Part shown: one piece after another, positions 63,541 to 64,000 of the stretch
Numbering within the stretch: the first letter of the stretch is position 1
How the letters are laid out: every line of letters starts with the position of its first letter
NCBI RefSeq assembly: GCF_020524885.1
Contig: NZ_JAIVKJ010000002.1
Location: forward strand, 310,001-374,000
DNA from: Microbulbifer elongatus
GTDB taxonomy: Bacteria > Pseudomonadota > Gammaproteobacteria > Pseudomonadales > Cellvibrionaceae
Length of the DNA stretch: 64,000 nucleotides
Direction: 5' to 3'
Program-made: the position numbers and the translations under genes
The notes under the pieces: model-generated
What the model was told of the DNA's origin: nothing
Seen by the model: the letters and a program-made list of their open reading frames with translations, nothing else
Databases searched by the model: none

Positions 63541-64000
63541 ATGTTTGAAAAAAATCAACTCGCACTTTGCGTTGCGGTAGTGCTCGGCCTTGCCGCCAGC
63601 ATGCCGCTACAGGCTCAGCAGGGCTCTGCAGAGCCGAGTGCTGAAAGCAAAGAAGAGCAAAAAGAAAAGCGCTCGACGGCTGAAGTTCAGGCGGGCGACG
63701 ATAGCCTGGTAGTAAAGCCGTCAGAACCTGTTGAAACCATTATGGTGACCGGATCCCTGATTCCCCGCACCGGCTTTGATGGCGCTGACCCCATGACGGT
63801 TATCGATGCCGAGGAAATGCGAGAGAAAGGTCTGCTGACAGTGGCAGACGTGATTGACTCGCTCGCTGAAAACACCGGCTACCGTGAGGGCGGCTCCAAT
63901 CTCCTCAGTGGCTTTACCGTCGGCGCTACCGAGGCCAACCTGCGCGGACTTGGCGCGGGCCGTACCTTGGTACTGGTCAATGGTCGCCGCATCGCCGACT
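63541..64000 (+). CDS. TonB-dependent receptor, N-terminal part (runs off right edge)
   Basis: The first 153 residues of a second receptor. The signal peptide is LALCVAVVLGLAASMPLQAQ. A Glu/Lys/Ser linker follows, then a TonB-box-like ETIMVTGSLIPR and the start of the plug domain (DPMTVIDAEEMREKGLLTVADVIDSLAENTGY, ANLRGLGAGRTLVLVNGRRIAD). AGGA lies 7 nt before the ATG. It follows the autotransporter in the same direction; the substrate is unknown. Confidence 0.92.
   Translation, partial: MFEKNQLALCVAVVLGLAASMPLQAQQGSAEPSAESKEEQKEKRSTAEVQAGDDSLVVKPSEPVETIMVTGSLIPRTGFDGADPMTVIDAEEMREKGLLTVADVIDSLAENTGYREGGSNLLSGFTVGATEANLRGLGAGRTLVLVNGRRIAD

Overview
The window looks like chromosomal housekeeping DNA of a marine gammaproteobacterium. 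Gene order closely follows the pseudomonad chromosome (ABC-F / algP-like / FKBP / algQ(rsd) / dsbB, and rpmE / priA / SPOR protein / hslVU / DUF971 / ubiE-ubiJ-ubiB / hisI-hisE / tatABC). The TonB-dependent receptors, large autotransporter and paired alkaline phosphatases fit a Cellvibrionales-type organism such as Microbulbifer. The genus is inferred from gene content and order, not tested.

Layout. 1-9.4 kb: an ABC-F ATPase cut by the left edge, a TIGR02444 protein, a Lys/Ala-rich histone-like protein, an FKBP lipoprotein, the sigma-70-binding protein Rsd/AlgQ, an inserted lrgAB pair, dsbB, acpH and gshA. 9.5-13.2 kb: a short malic enzyme, a secreted thermonuclease whose signal-peptide codons contain the rpmE terminator, rpmE, and a membrane protein/HTH regulator pair preceded by repeated ACTCTA/TAGAGT half-sites. 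13.4-19.2 kb: priA, a SPOR protein, hslV, hslU and a DUF971 gene. 19.2-23.4 kb: a phosphate-themed block of two tandem PhoA-type phosphatases behind a candidate Pho box, plus a CHAD protein. 23.5-29.5 kb: ubiquinone synthesis (ubiE, ubiJ, ubiB), histidine synthesis (hisI, hisE) and the Tat translocon. 29.5-43.9 kb: peptidases, dtd, an SDR, an MscS channel, a candidate structured RNA, NAD-malic enzyme, Hsp20, a diguanylate cyclase, a VIT1-type transporter and a GST. 44-50 kb: a frameshifted outer-membrane barrel, a TonB-dependent receptor and typA. 50-64 kb: a cell-envelope region with an MltF-like lytic transglycosylase carrying two solute-binding domains, a TIGR03032/GNAT-like pair, a compact mipA-DUF3019-response regulator-kinase operon, a 1710-residue autotransporter, and the start of a second TonB-dependent receptor.

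Most interesting non-coding signals. (1) Three copies (about 7.0, 17.3 and 24.3 kb) of an intergenic nested-stem element; the stems differ in sequence but stay paired, and the hexaloops keep an RTCCMT/NTCCCT sequence. (2) Three near-identical 14-bp sites resembling the E. coli RstA box, placed before the TIGR03032 gene, the mipA/RstAB-like operon and the autotransporter; they suggest one RstA-like surface regulon. (3) A promoter-to-terminator region at 37.7-38.1 kb with several perfect hairpins, some presenting GGA, which could be a CsrA-titrating RNA. No tRNA, rRNA, CRISPR array, prophage or insertion sequence was recognised.
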